Source: Umbilicaria muhlenbergii
Taxonomy: Eukaryota > Ascomycota > Lecanoromycetes > Umbilicariales > Umbilicariaceae
DNA length: 64,000 bases
Direction of reading: 5' to 3'
Assembly (NCBI GenBank): GCA_000611775.1
Contig: KK106981.1
Coordinates: forward strand, 62,001-126,000
The notes under the pieces were generated by a model that worked only from the letters and a program-made list of their open reading frames with translations, searched no databases and had not been told where the DNA came from. Shown here piece after piece: positions 55,029 through 64,000 of this stretch; within the stretch, counting starts at the first letter, position 1, and each line of letters opens with the position of its first letter. A program made the translations under genes and the position numbers.

Positions 55029-58000
55029 ATGGAGAAGATGATCACCCTTCTCAATCCCATCGCTGACGTTGATCCAGACTTTTCAATACGAGCCGAAAAG
55101 ATGGAGTACGCCTTTGATCATTCGAGCCATTATAGCAGTGAAAGTGGAATTGAAGAGGAGGACCCCACTCCGAGACCCTTGCGCATCACCAAGCGAGCGG
55201 AATGGCGCTCTGCAGAAGAAACGTCTGCGTATTCTTCTACCAGCACCCATACCCACAAACCACTTTCGTTACGAACGGTTCCGGAGGCTTCCAAAGCAGC
55301 CCTGCAGAGAGATAGTTCCATGGTACGCCTGCGGCACAGTAGCGAGATTTCGTCCCGTGCGTCGTCTACAGACTATGGTGCGACTATCGGCGGCGACCCA
55401 CAGATAACTCTCAACCGCCCAAGGTCTCCAGCAGTAGCATCACGACATCATGCTGCAGGTGCACTTACCGTACGTAAACAACGAGAGCGTGGTACAACGT
55501 CCTCGAGCGCGGGTACTGGCAGTACAGTAGCCGATGGTCTGCGTGGCAATCTCTTGTCCTACCCTCCAGTCGAACTCACTACGCAGAATCTTCAGCAATG
55601 GAACCGAGACCGAGCACCACAGAGGTTGCAAATAGGCAGGGAGAGGTCAGCTGAACGAGCCAGACGAATCTGCAATCGAGCTGCGACTGAACGAACGTAT
55701 CGGAAACCAGACCTATCTCGCTTTTCATCTCAACCTCAAAATAGTAGCACCATCGCAACATCAGCATCGACACCGTTCTTGTTGAAGGACAAAGCACGAG
55801 CTGCAAGTGAAAGAGTACCACGCTCTAAACCCACGTCACCCCTTACTTCGCAAAATACTGAGGACCAGCAGCCGGAGGAAGGTTCAACAAAGCATTCGTC
55901 TCTAAACCGATTCCTATCGCGAGTCATGAATGGCCTTGGCCACAAAGGGGCTACGAGCCAGGGAGCAGCCGAGCGCGGTAGAAGTAGGCAAGACTCACAT
56001 GGCAGTTTCAGATCCAGACGGGAGGCTCCTAGTGGAGCTCAACAGAGGAGAGCAAGGTCTTCCACGACATCAAGTGGCGAAACAACCACGACGACGGGAA
56101 CAGAAATCGATCTCGATGCTGCCCTGGCAGCTTTTCCAACCCCGCCAAACTCTACACTCAAGTCTCCATCTGTCACTTTTGCCACTCCGAGTACCCCGGG
56201 TACATCGCCTCTTACGCCATGTACGCCATTCCTGCCGCAGATCCTCTGCGCGCCGGAAGAGATCACCATCTTGGGTGCAAAGCTTACCATCATGCCTGAG
56301 ACCGGCGGCATGAACAACGATGGTGGACAAAGCATATTCGCGGCTGTTGGGGTTGAAGGGGTCATGAGTGCTCCCGCACACCCTAGCTTTGGATCTTCAG
56401 ACTGCCGTCGACTGGATGTGGCTGTGGTTATAGACAATTCGTATGACTCGATATGGTGTCGATTCTGAGCAGGCCGCACACTGATGTTGGGTAATAGACT
56501 CTTCTCTTCTCCAGCTGCTCTAATGAGCGCTTGCGAGATTGCCACCTATCTATCATCGATCCTCGATCCCGCCGCCGATCGATTGGCAATTCTTTGTACT
56601 AGCCGCGCTCATACCGACGAGTCCAGCCCCCAGCTGCTCCTACCGCTAGGTCCGGCCAACCCTCGAAAAGCCAAGCACATTGTCGACAGCATTGAAACCT
56701 CAAGCCATAGAAATAAGCCAAATGTCGCAGCTCTGCAATGTTCGCTAGAAATGGCGAAAGATATACTTATGGAACCACGGAGCGACGTTCTACCCCAAGC
56801 GTCCTGGAGTGCTATTACGGGCCACATCTTCTTGTTAACCGCCAACCTCGCTGGGTTGCCATCGTGGCTTCTAAAGGATGACAAGCTTCAGATCCATGCT
56901 GTGCACCCAGGAAGTGTGCCGTGGAAGGGCCAAGAGGACATTAAAGTGAACGGCTGGCGATTCTGGACAATGCCGTTCTTGAAAAGAAGTATGGCTACGA
57001 CCGCACGCAAGGATGAGTCTCCGACATCCAATGACCTCCCAGCCTTAGTTGCTTATGCACGCCTCGGAAGGTCGCCAGGATCGTTATCGGATCTCGTGTT
57101 GGAAGTGAATGCAGGCCCTGGCTGCACCATTGAAGCTGTCATGGGCAGAAGCACATTTTCGTCCCTGCACGCTGGGGAGACAATCTTAGCGCTGGTGAAA
57201 TTGAGAATAGGGACCGTACCAGTGATAGCCTCGGCACTGTCGAATGTTGCATCCAATGTTACTTCGCCCAGCTCTGAGGATTTGCTACAGGAGTTGGACA
57301 TTATGTTGGGGGAGACTTCGACACCAATACTGACAGCTAAGCTGAGGTACAAGCACTCGCTGCTCGCGGCCGACGCCCATGTCTCTGTCAAGACAGAGGC
57401 TCGACTTAAGGGTCATACGCAACAGTTAGAAGTCAAACGGAGTACTTCAGATCCACAACTTCCAGGGAGAAACGAGCGCCAAATCGAAGTCCAAAAGCAC
57501 CTCGTATTTTACCTAGCAACGCACCACGCTCCCCGGGATGCTCTCACAACGCTTCGTGGACACTTTGGCGAAGACGGAAAACGGTCCGTCTGCCCAGACT
57601 ACATTAAGCTCGTGATGGAAGAGCTATGCTACCAGGCCCACATCATCGAGCGCTTCGAGCTCGAAGGCGATACCCTAGCTGAAAATCGTCCCACCCCAGT
57701 AAACAGCCCCTATTCCCACTTTGGTGAAGGCCTCTTCGACATCGAAAACTACAAACCCCAAGACTGGATCACCATCCCCGAAGAGATTGCGCGCCCCATC
57801 ACCGCCATCAACCGCCAAGGCTCCTCGACCGTCCGGTCGCAAACGCCAGAAGAGACGGACGAAGCGCGGAGGATCTGGGGGGATCTGAGGAGGAACTCGA
57901 GAGGGCGGACGGGTTTCGAGAGTCTGGGTGTTGGTGGGGGAAGGAAGGTGATTGTCAGGAGCAAGAGTGACGAGGAGAAAATGAGGAAGCTTCAGGAGTT

Positions 58001-58100
58001 GGCATTGAGGAATAAAAGAAGTGTGGGCACGGATTCGCTGAAGAGTTTTGCAGGGCAGAGGAGTAGGGGTGGGGGAGTGGCCGTGGCGCCGTGGATGTGA
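55029..58100 (+). CDS. VWA-like domain protein, large, of unknown function
   Basis: The two exons, 55029-56440 and 56498-58100, join in phase to give 1004 aa. The first 440 residues are polar, Ser/Arg-rich and likely disordered. The intron interrupts a von Willebrand A-like start: DVAVVIDNS joins LFSS, giving a D-x-S-x-x-S pattern where a MIDAS usually has D-x-S-x-S. After this come CEIATYLSSILDPAADRLAI and a long folded part of about 400 residues. The C-terminal 120 residues are Arg/Ser/Gly-rich and end VAVAPWM. Conserved across filamentous ascomycetes by resemblance only; no function is known to me. The join is supported because neither half makes sense alone. Confidence 0.7.
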
Positions 58101-58546
58101 GTGCTTGGTCGACATGATTGCGGGGTGTTTGCCAGCTGTGGCTATTTCAGCGTTGTTGAGTAGCTTTCAGGTGGGAATAGGGCGGGGAATGGAAATAAGC
58201 AGTACGCTCTAGCTGGGCATTAGCAGAAGTAGCTTTTCGGCATAGTTTCATGGTTATGGAGTTTTGCGTCTCTATGTTCAACGGAGTATACTGAAGTTTT
58301 GCGACCTCATTACCCAAGTGCAATTAGATGGTGCCACGAATTAGTCGCCAGCGTGTTGGTGAGCCTCGGTTGTGTACAGACAGCGTCATAGTTTGCTTTC
58401 CCGAGCTCTACTTCATAATGCCATTCCCTTCCCCACTGGGCTTCGACAATGCGAGCCATGCAATCCAACTTTGTCACAACCTTGACACTCAATCTTTGAA
58501 TCCCCCCCGGCAATAGTCCCAAAGGACAGATGTTGCGCCCACAGTT
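58101..58546. other. Intergenic, no gene seen
   Basis: A short spacer between the VWA-like gene and PEX7 with no feature recognised. Confidence 0.5.
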
Positions 58547-59817
58547 ATGCTCGAGTTCCGCACCCAAGGCTTCAATGGCTACGCCGTTAAATACTCGCCC
58601 TTCTTCGACTCTCGAATCGCCGTCGCATCTGCAGCCAACTTCGGTCTTGTAGGCAATGGCCGACTGTACATTCTAGGCCTTACACCCAAAGGCATCGTCG
58701 CAGAGAAATGGTAACCACCCATTCTCCAAAACCCTCCCGACCCCAAACCACCCCGCTCACGATAGCTAAGGTTTGACACACAAGACTCCCTCTACGATCT
58801 CTCGTGGTCAGAAACGCACGAGAACCAGGTGGTGGTAGCCGCAGGCGATGGCTCGATAAAGCTGTTTGATATCGGTCTTGACGAATTCCCCGTCCAATCG
58901 TGGCAGGAGCACAAGCGGGAAGTATTCGCCGTGCACTGGAACCTCGTCGCGAAAGACACGTTCTGTTCGAGCTCCTGGGACGGTACCGTCAAAATCGTAT
59001 GTCAATCTTCCTTTCGCCTCCCTCCACCCCCCCCCTCTCAATTACCTTCAATCTTCCCCTTCTCAAGCTCAAAACACCACCCCCCTCTTGCTAACCCCTC
59101 CCCCCACACCAGTGGTCCCCCACCCGCAGCGACTCCCTCCTCACCCTCCCCATCCACTCCTGCACCTACAGCACCTCCTTCTCCCCCCACTCACCCTCCC
59201 TCCTCTCCGCCGTATCCTCCGACTCGCACCTCCGCCTCTTCGACCTGCGCACCCCTCCCTCCGCGTCCAACCACCTCACACTCAGCATACCCCTGCACAC
59301 CCCACCCCCCGCCCGCCCCGGCATACCACCCCCCGCCGGCATCCCCCCCACCGAAGCCCTCACGCACGACTGGAACAAATACCGAGACAGCATCGTCGCG
59401 GCCGCCGGCGTCGACCGCCTAATCCGCACCTTCGACATCCGCGCCCCGCACCAAGGCCCCGTCGCCATCCTCGCGGGCCACGACTACGCGGTGCGGAAGG
59501 TAGCGTGGAGTCCGCATTTGAGCGACACGCTTCTGAGCGCGAGCTACGACATGACGTGTCGGGTGTGGACGGACGGGAGCGCGATGAGCCAGGAAGATGA
59601 GATGAAGAATCGCGGGCACATGGGGAATGGGGAGATGGGGTTTGGAGGCGGGGGGATGAATTATGGGGGGGAAAGGGAGGTGGGGCGGATGGGGCGGCAT
59701 ACGGAGTTTGTGATGGGGGTGGATTGGTGCATGTTTGGGGCGGAGGGGTGGTGTGCGAGTTGTGGGTGGGATGAGAGGGTGCTGGTTTGGGATGTTAGGG
59801 CTTTTATAGGAGGGTGA
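58547..59817 (+). CDS. PEX7: Peroxisomal targeting signal 2 receptor Pex7 (WD40)
   Basis: The three exons are 58547-58710, 58771-58996 and 59113-59817. Phases agree and give 364 aa, close to the family length. Typical Pex7 start MLEFRTQGFNGYAVKYSPF is followed by AVASAANFGLVGNGRLYIL, then WD repeats: FDTQDSLYDLSWSETHENQV, AGDGSIKLFD, WQEHKREVFAVHWN, SSSWDGTVKIW, GVDRLIRTFDIR, GHDYAVRKVAWSPH, SASYDMTCRVW and GWDERVLVWDVRA. It binds PTS2 cargo in the cytosol and brings it to the peroxisome with Pex20-type co-receptors. A Gly/Met/Glu-rich insert before the last repeat is unusual. The second intron is C-rich. Confidence 0.95.
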
Positions 59818-60113
59818 GAGTGGGGGTGCGGGGGGGGTTTTGGGGTGGCGATTTGAATGAGCGTTATCTAACGAAATTACCTTGACACGTGAAAGTACAA
59901 TATGCTTCCGTTGGATCGGGACATAATCAATATGGAACAATCTACAATATGATATAGAGAGTAGCGCTACTTTAGCTGTAGAAGTGGCGACGCCTAAGCT
60001 CTTGAAGGCGGTATTCTTATTGCCAATCCACCTACCTCAGCACCTCCGCTCCCTTCCCCAATATCTACTTCTTTAGCTCTTCAACAGAACACATCTCAAC
60101 GTGGGAACTTCCA
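59818..60113. promoter_or_regulatory. Spacer with 5' region of the AlkB-like gene
   Basis: Just under 300 bases between the PEX7 stop and the next ATG; a G-rich run directly follows the PEX7 stop. Nothing else was recognised. Confidence 0.4.
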
Positions 60114-61666
60114 ATGGAGTCCTTCATCTCACGAAAGCGGCGAAAGCTCTCTCCAACACCCATAGTCAACCCATACCCACAAGCGGGCCCGCACACGCCT
60201 AGCTCAGACGAAGATGATTCCACAGACATCAAACTAGCCATGCTAGCATCTCTGCACCCAGCAGTGGACCAGAGTACATTACTCGACCTACTAATCGGTG
60301 CAGAGGGATCCGTAGAGGCGGTATCACAGGCTTTGGCAAGTTCTACCGTGGAAACCTCTCCAAGAAAGAAAGTGAATAGTACCAGCACAGGCTACCAAGC
60401 CTCACTGTCCTCATTCCGGTTACCACCAAGGGACCCTCTGAGAGCGCCATTGCCTAAGCCCTTAACGCGAAAAGGGCAGACATTACACCTCTACACCCCC
60501 GAGGACATCGCGGCGCACACGCCCTGCTCAATCGTGCACAACTTCCTGCCGCCCCAGGAAGCGGAAGATTTATTACGGGAGCTGCTGCAAGAGTCGACGA
60601 CGTTCGAAAAGCAGACGTTCAGACTATTCGACAACGTGGTCCAAAGCCCCCACAGCGCCTGTTTCTACGTCTCAAGTCTAGAAGAGCAGAAGAGGCAGCG
60701 GACGGAATACGTCTACAACGGGAGCTATCTGACCGTACGTAGATCGCCAACCCCCCCTCCCCCTTTTTCCCCTTTCTCCGCTTTCAAAATATTGAGGTGT
60801 CATGTACAGGATGTCCGTCAATTGACTCCGCACATGCGGGCCGTCTCCTCCAAAGTGCGCGCCGCCGTGAACTCCGAAGTCGCAGCTCGGATCCAATCGC
60901 ACTACCCCAACGGCATGAAGCTCAAGTACCAATCCCCGCACGAATGGATCCCCAACGCCGCGTTCGCGAACTGCTACAACGGCGGCGCGGACAGTGTGGG
61001 CTACCACTCGGACCAGCTGACGTATCTGGGTCCGCGAGCCATTATAGGGAGTCTAAGCCTAGGAGTAGCGCGCGAGTTCCGGGTGCGCAGAGTCGTGGCT
61101 CGAGATACTGACGATGAGGGATCTACTACTAATGAGGCCCAGAAGAAGAAGAAGAAGAAGAAGGGGAATGAGAGTGCGGATGCGCAGGGGCAGATAGCGA
61201 TACATTTGCCGCATAATTCGCTGCTGGTGATGCATGCGGAGATGCAGGAGGAGTGGAAACATAGTATTCATCCTGCGCTGGCGATTGATCCGCATCCGGT
61301 TGCGGGGAATAAGCGGATAAATGTTACTTATCGGCATTATCGGGAGAGCTTCCATCCAAGGTAGGTGTGCGGCTTTTGACTATCTACCGTGCGAATGCTG
61401 AGGAAAGAGCTTATCAGGTATACACCGCGCTGCAAGTGTGGCATAGCGACCGTTTTAAGGTGTGTGCAGAGGAAGAAGGAGAATAGAGGAAGGTATATGT
61501 GGATGTGTCACGCGGGAGTGACTCCTGGAAAAGAAGGGTAGGCCCCCCCACTTGCTTCATGAATTTGATTGTGTTGCTGAAGATTGTCAGTTGCACTTTC
61601 TTCCAATGGGCGGAATTCGATGAGGACGGGGAGCCACCTTGGACGATAAAGAAGCAACCGAGATGA
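60114..61666 (+). CDS. AlkB-type 2OG-Fe(II) dioxygenase with CUE-like and GRF zinc-finger domains
   Basis: The four exons are 60114-60734, 60810-61360, 61418-61537 and 61591-61666. Phases agree and give 455 aa. N-terminal residues about 35-80 (IKLAMLASLHPAVDQSTLLD, then GAEGSVEAVSQAL) resemble a ubiquitin-binding CUE domain. The catalytic core has PCSIVHNFLPPQEAEDLLRE, then NCYNGGADSVGYHSDQLTYL with iron ligands His about 273 and Asp 275, distal His about 358 (WKHSIHP), and the 2OG-binding RINVTYRHYR. A C-terminal GRF-type zinc finger follows: CKCGIATVLR, MWMCHAG and CTFFQWAEFDEDGEPPW. It would repair alkylated DNA or RNA; CUE and GRF suggest recruitment to ubiquitin and to single-stranded DNA. 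The first intron is in frame and can be mistaken for coding. Confidence 0.9.
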
Positions 61667-61916
61667 AGTTGCGGCTTCCTGAGTCCCTCCCTATCCGCCG
61701 CGTGTATTCATCTCTGTGTCATGGCCCGAGGGGTCTGCGGCGGGACCACATAGCCAACACCGGTATTCTTCTTGGGCCTATCGACGGATGCGCCAAAAAG
61801 TCGCATCTCCGCTTATGGTTGCATGCCCTCTGCAGAGGACAGTTACCGAGTTGTGCCGTACGCTTCTTTCGCGACTTCAAGGTGAGTACGCCTCATCTAA
61901 CGATGCGGGTAGAGAT
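61667..61916. other. Convergent 3' region, no gene seen
   Basis: The 250 bases between the stops of the AlkB-like (+) and JmjC (-) genes have no feature recognised. Confidence 0.5.
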
Positions 61917-63170
61917 TCAATTCCACCAAAAGCTGACGCTGAAGCTTACAGTGAGGCTTCGCACATAGTGCCACCACCCGACTGGAATGTACAAACACTC
62001 GCCCTCGCTCAAGATCGTTTCGACATACGGTGCTTTTCGGAAAAGGGGAAAGTCTTTGTCAGCGCCACCTTCTTGATCCATGGCCTCCACATCGACCTGG
62101 CTTGTATTGCCCATGTCAATCCCACCTTCTTCCACACCCCGCGGATACAGCTTTTCGCTTTCCTGAGGATTGTACAATCGCACATACTTCTTGCCTACAA
62201 CTTGACACAGTATGTTATGATACGGATCAGTATGCAACGGCGATATCGTCCCCGCAGGTCCAAACCACGCATTCAACAGCGGCTCTTCTAGCTGAGGGAT
62301 CTTTTTGTCCGCCAATGGTGTACCCGCCAGTGGCGGGGGCGGAGAGGTGTAACAGTAGTCTGGGATGGAGATATCATTGCGTAAGGAAGGTATTTGAGAG
62401 AAAAGATCATGTTGGGCCAGATAGCCAGTCCTCTCTGGCTGCGTCTCACTGAGTAGATATCGCTGCATGAATTCTTTGAAGACGATGATTGATTGGCCCC
62501 ACCCTTCGTCCGTGTAGCTGCGCCCAATCTCCACGGGGATCAGCCGTCGCCCACCAAAGGTCTTCTCCATGAAGTAGGCAGGGCTTTTCCAGGGCCGCTC
62601 GTGCAGGGCTGGCCAGTGGTCTAGGGCTTCTTGGATGACAAGGGGAGCGGGATCTTGAATGTGCTTCTCAAAATTGGACATGGAGACGGCAGATCGACGA
62701 GGGATGGGAAAACGGATTTTCGGAGCAGAGAAGTCGGAGACGGGGAAGCTGTCTTCTACTCTTTGTCTCTTGCTGGGCCGTTCCGGTTCGAAATGCGTTT
62801 GTAATGCTCTGATGAGTTCCTCAATCATACTTTCCCGCAAAGGGGCACCTGTCATGATGAGAGCCATGTCTAGGATCTTGACAGCGTCTGTGATCCATTC
62901 GTCACCTTCAATGGCTTTGACGTTGGGCTTTGCCAAGCGAGACTTGATGGCCAGAACAGCTTTGACAATGCTAGCGTCTGTGTAGAGCCTCCTCCAGCAT
63001 ACGGGGACGGCGCTGAATGGAAACGAATGAATCTTGTCGTGGGCTAGCCGGATGAGGTCGTCTGGCCTGCTGAGGATGAGTGAGGTTGCCGCGGTGCCGC
63101 ATTCATGGATGGGGTCGGAGTCTGAGGGATGTTGTAGAGAGTTTAGGGTTTTGTTGCAGGTGTCCTCCAT
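61917..63170 (-). CDS. JmjC domain hydroxylase (JMJD5/KDM8-like)
   Basis: A single exon of 417 aa. The N-terminal 150 residues are helical. The JmjC core has PLVIQEALDHWPALHERPWK, then RRLIPVEIGRSYTDEGWGQS, GYLAQHDLFSQIPSLRNDI, the iron-binding PLHTDPYHN (His about 313, Asp 315), VVGKKYVRLYNP, and the distal His of YIPVGWWHYVRSL (about 401). This order and the short length fit the JMJD5 group, whose human member hydroxylates arginine. It is convergent with the AlkB gene and divergent from the NCL1-like gene. Confidence 0.9.
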   Translation of the reverse strand: MEDTCNKTLNSLQHPSDSDPIHECGTAATSLILSRPDDLIRLAHDKIHSFPFSAVPVCWRRLYTDASIVKAVLAIKSRLAKPNVKAIEGDEWITDAVKILDMALIMTGAPLRESMIEELIRALQTHFEPERPSKRQRVEDSFPVSDFSAPKIRFPIPRRSAVSMSNFEKHIQDPAPLVIQEALDHWPALHERPWKSPAYFMEKTFGGRRLIPVEIGRSYTDEGWGQSIIVFKEFMQRYLLSETQPERTGYLAQHDLFSQIPSLRNDISIPDYCYTSPPPPLAGTPLADKKIPQLEEPLLNAWFGPAGTISPLHTDPYHNILCQVVGKKYVRLYNPQESEKLYPRGVEEGGIDMGNTSQVDVEAMDQEGGADKDFPLFRKAPYVETILSEGECLYIPVGWWHYVRSLTVSFSVSFWWN

Positions 63171-63543
63171 GGCTTTGGACGCTGAGCAGATGTTTTGAAC
63201 TCGATTAAAGATTCAGATTAGAAGGAAAGCACAAAAGAGGCAGAAATAACACTTCTGTATCAAAATTGCGCAACAAGCACGGAAAATGCGAGAAGAAAAC
63301 ACGAGAAATCAAATTAGAGCTCAACCATCATTATATTTAGAATCATTTCTCCATTCGTAAGCAGCTGTTGGATAGTATACCTCTGTCTGCTCCGTAGAAA
63401 TGCATCCACTCGTGCATCGAAGGGGATTAGTCTAGTCGTTAGCCTAAGCGAGAAGCTCGAAGCTTGAAGCTCTACATTTTCGAGCGAGGGTGGACGGAAG
63501 TATTTCTAACTAGAACATCGCACAACTTTAAGTGCTGTTGGAC
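63171..63543. promoter_or_regulatory. Bidirectional promoter region (JmjC and NCL1-like genes)
   Basis: About 370 bases lie between the two divergent start codons. They contain a CTTGAAGCTC-like stretch and no long frame. Confidence 0.4.
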
Positions 63544-64000
63544 ATGGGAAACCGTGGAGGTAGAAGAGTTAGTACGTCCAGCAGCATGTTCCATCATTTT
63601 CACTTGCTGACAAGGCACAGTTCACTGGCCGAGGCGGTCGAGGCGGGCGTGGTGGTCAACGAGATCACCGTGAACGGGTAGACTACCAAGAAGTGCCCAA
63701 GCAAAATGCGCTGTATGAGCGATACTACAATGAATTGGGCGTTGTCCCGGAAGAGGAGCGCGAGGAGTTTTGGAGCGCTTTGCGACGAGATCTGCCCAAT
63801 AGCTTTCGATTTACGGGATCAAAGGGGTAACTACCATACCTTCACCTCCATTGTTGAATTTGACACTGACTAGATATTCAAGGCACGCCGTTCCAGTCCA
63901 GCAACGGCTGAAGGATCACCACGTCCCCGAGATCACATCGATACGTCACAATGGTGAACTGGTGGAGCCCCCGACTCCACTACCATGGTTTCCGGATGAG
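63544..64000 (+). CDS. NCL1: tRNA (cytosine-5) methyltransferase NCL1/TRM4-like, 5' part only
   Basis: The gene runs off the right edge. My exons are 63544-63567, 63621-63826 and 63883 onward. The first junction uses a GTTAGT donor and gives MGNRGGRR-FTGRGGRGGRGG, an RGG-rich start common in this family. The next part has NALYERYYNELGVVPEEERE, then LRRDLPNSFRFTGS and HAVPVQQRLKDHH, the conserved NCL1/NSUN2 N-terminal block before the methyltransferase domain. The catalytic Cys motif lies beyond the window. The known enzyme methylates cytosine-5 in tRNA in the nucleus. Confidence 0.85.

Overview
The window reads as nuclear DNA of a filamentous ascomycete (Pezizomycotina). Most genes are split by introns of roughly 43 to 95 bases with GT-AG borders and, where visible, CTAAC-like branch sites. 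The families present (GAF hybrid histidine kinase, fungal 7-TM rhodopsin-domain proteins, DUF6594 proteins, F-box/ankyrin proteins, a Ser/Thr-rich wall or secreted protein) are typical of that group. No rRNA, tRNA or CRISPR array was found. The exon models below were built by hand from splice signals and reading phase, and junctions may be off by a base or two.

Layout. 0.3-4.6 kb: a two-GAF hybrid histidine kinase. 5.0-5.5 kb: a miniature inverted-repeat element with 9-10 bp target duplications. 6.7-9.3 kb: a secreted Ser/Thr-rich protein. 10.2-13.7 kb: an ankyrin gene between two copies of one LTR family. 14.7-23.6 kb: a single-pass membrane protein, a GFO/IDH/MocA dehydrogenase, a mitochondrial-type SDR and a PRISE-like reductase. 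24-28 kb: a solo LTR, repeat debris and the first DUF6594 gene. 28.7-36.6 kb: an FAD monooxygenase, a rhodopsin-domain protein and an M61-like peptidase with PDZ. 36.6-43.4 kb: a gene-poor accessory stretch with a solo LTR, a complete miniature LTR retrotransposon (TRIM) and minisatellites. 43.5-47.2 kb: two convergent DUF6594 genes and a retropepsin-like gene. 48.1-49.9 kb: a second rhodopsin-domain protein with a triply repeated tail motif. 51.4-64 kb: dense housekeeping genes (mitochondrial Obg GTPase, UBC-fold protein, VWA-like protein, PEX7, AlkB-GRF dioxygenase, JmjC hydroxylase, NCL1/TRM4 tRNA methyltransferase, which runs off the right edge).

The contrast is between the conserved right-hand 13 kb and the repeat-laden left and centre. 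The LTR sequences all share TGTTG...CAACA ends, and several are bounded by intact 5 bp target duplications. The most notable items are the TRIM, whose apparent primer-binding site matches the anticodon arm of initiator tRNA-Met (half-tRNA priming), the solo LTRs, the MULE-like miniature element, the three DUF6594 paralogues, the CUE-AlkB-GRF dioxygenase beside a JmjC hydroxylase, and the rhodopsin-like protein with three D[IV]GGL tail motifs.
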